Shown here in pieces: positions 34,952 through 35,547 of a stretch of DNA of 35,547 nt. A program made the position numbers and the translations under genes. The DNA is taken from the NCBI GenBank assembly GCA_044359525.1, contig JBIKLY010000023.1, positions 1 through 35,547 on the forward strand, read 5' to 3'. This DNA comes from CAJBIL01 sp044359525. GTDB lineage: Bacteria > Pseudomonadota > Gammaproteobacteria > Burkholderiales > Rhodocyclaceae. The first letter of the stretch is position 1. Each line of letters begins with the position of its first letter. The notes beneath the pieces were generated by a model that saw only the letters and a list, made by a program, of their open reading frames with translations, made no database searches and was not told the origin of the DNA.

Positions 34952-35547
34952 CTAATTTGGCCAAGGTTTTGGCTTTGCTGGCCATTCACTAGTCCCAACA
35001 TCGCCTTTGTGGTCGTTGCTAATGGGTAAAGGTGCCGACGGCGCAGGCGTGGGCACCGACTGCGAGCCTCTGTTAAGGCGACTCGCAATATCGCCCGCAT
35101 GCGGACTTCCGAGATATTGCCCTGCCGTAAGCGTCATGATTCTTGATGACTCGTAACGCGTTTCGCCGGCAGTCCCTCCTGTCCCGAAGTAAATGTCCGG
35201 CTTTGGCGTTTGTGGGTCGAAATAGCCTTCGCAAGCAAACAGAGGAGTTGCTGTCCCTTTCAAAGCTGAATAACTGACGATCACCAAATCGTTTGCATTT
35301 CGTGTCAGGGCGTAATCCCAGTAGGGACGAACCAATCCCGATACAACGGCGTTGTTGCAACGAATCTTGCGGAAAGGGCCAAAATCCAAGGGGTAATAAG
35401 GTGATTTGCTAAATGCTGTAATGCGCGAGACTGGTTCTTCATAGCCATTCGAATGAAGAACCGGGCCGGCTTTAGTGGCATCAGAAAAATACCCACGGCA
35501 AATCACTGCCGGATGATAGTGCTGCCAGAGAACTGGTTCCTGAAGAG
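34952..35547 (-). CDS. Unrecognised protein, 3' part only (5' end outside window)
   Basis: The frame is open from the right window edge to TAG at 34952-34954, giving 197 residues; the GTG at 35506 is one possible start, but 13 codons upstream of it are also open, so the gene most likely continues outside. I do not recognise the family. A motif recurs: VICRGYFSD near the start and LFACEGYFDP about 90 residues later, each with a Cys followed by GYF, suggesting an internal duplication or paired structural cysteines. The last 35 residues are Pro/Ser/Lys-rich and probably disordered. Base composition is visibly lower in GC than the rest of the window, which hints at horizontal acquisition. Nothing indicates function. 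Confidence 0.55.
   Translation of the reverse strand, partial: LQEPVLWQHYHPAVICRGYFSDATKAGPVLHSNGYEEPVSRITAFSKSPYYPLDFGPFRKIRCNNAVVSGLVRPYWDYALTRNANDLVIVSYSALKGTATPLFACEGYFDPQTPKPDIYFGTGGTAGETRYESSRIMTLTAGQYLGSPHAGDIASRLNRGSQSVPTPAPSAPLPISNDHKGDVGTSEWPAKPKPWPN

Overview
The window is a block of core chromosome from a Gram-negative bacterium. It is most likely a betaproteobacterium of the Rhodocyclales type (Dechloromonas/Azonexus/Accumulibacter-like). That placement is inferred from gene order (ftsW-murG-murC-ddl-ftsQAZ-lpxC, then dciA-like/M23/secA/argJ; short HisG; his genes running into HIT-tatABC-htrA-nif3) and from protein sequence character, not from a database search. Nearly all of it is housekeeping. 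I see no tRNA, rRNA, CRISPR array, insertion sequence, phage or defence genes.

Layout. 1-8.9 kb: the end of the division and cell-wall (dcw) cluster on the + strand, with ftsW (cut by the window start), murG, murC, ddl, ftsQ, ftsA, ftsZ and lpxC, then a small membrane protein. 8.9-14.5 kb: a dciA-like gene (-), an M23 peptidase with a TTG start, secA and argJ. 14.5-15.6 kb: a methyltransferase and apaG (both -). 15.8-23.5 kb: histidine biosynthesis. hisG-hisD end at a strong terminator; a reversed block carries a Sel1-repeat gene and hisC; hisB-H-A-F-I-E follow from a candidate promoter. 23.5-27.5 kb: a HIT protein, the Tat translocase (tatABC), a membrane-anchored HtrA protease (-) and a Nif3-like protein. 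27.5-34.7 kb: a more variable set, with a fumarylacetoacetate-hydrolase family enzyme, a triple-PAS diguanylate cyclase, a CheB catalytic domain lacking its receiver, phenylacetate-CoA ligase, a MATE exporter, a cysteine-rich YkgJ-type protein and a small His-rich exported protein. 34.95 kb to the end: the 3' part of an unrecognised gene of visibly lower GC.

The most unusual structure is intergenic. Four large inverted repeats lie between murG/murC, murC/ddl, ftsZ/lpxC and secA/argJ. Each is built as an 11-bp end, two tandem 17-nt units (consensus ACACRGAGnnCACRGAG), a short loop, and the complement of the same. A fifth element between apaG and the methyltransferase has the same architecture but a different unit (CACCAAG). 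All five lie between co-directional genes. The first four start 5-14 nt after a stop codon, and two of them end in a Shine-Dalgarno-like AAAGAGG just before the next start codon. They also create false upstream starts for murC, lpxC and argJ.

Functionally, the dcw genes make lipid II and the divisome, lpxC commits to lipid A, and secA and tatABC export proteins. The his genes encode most of the pathway from PRPP to histidine: HisG, D, C, B, H, A, F, I and E are present, while HisZ and histidinol-phosphate phosphatase are not seen here.
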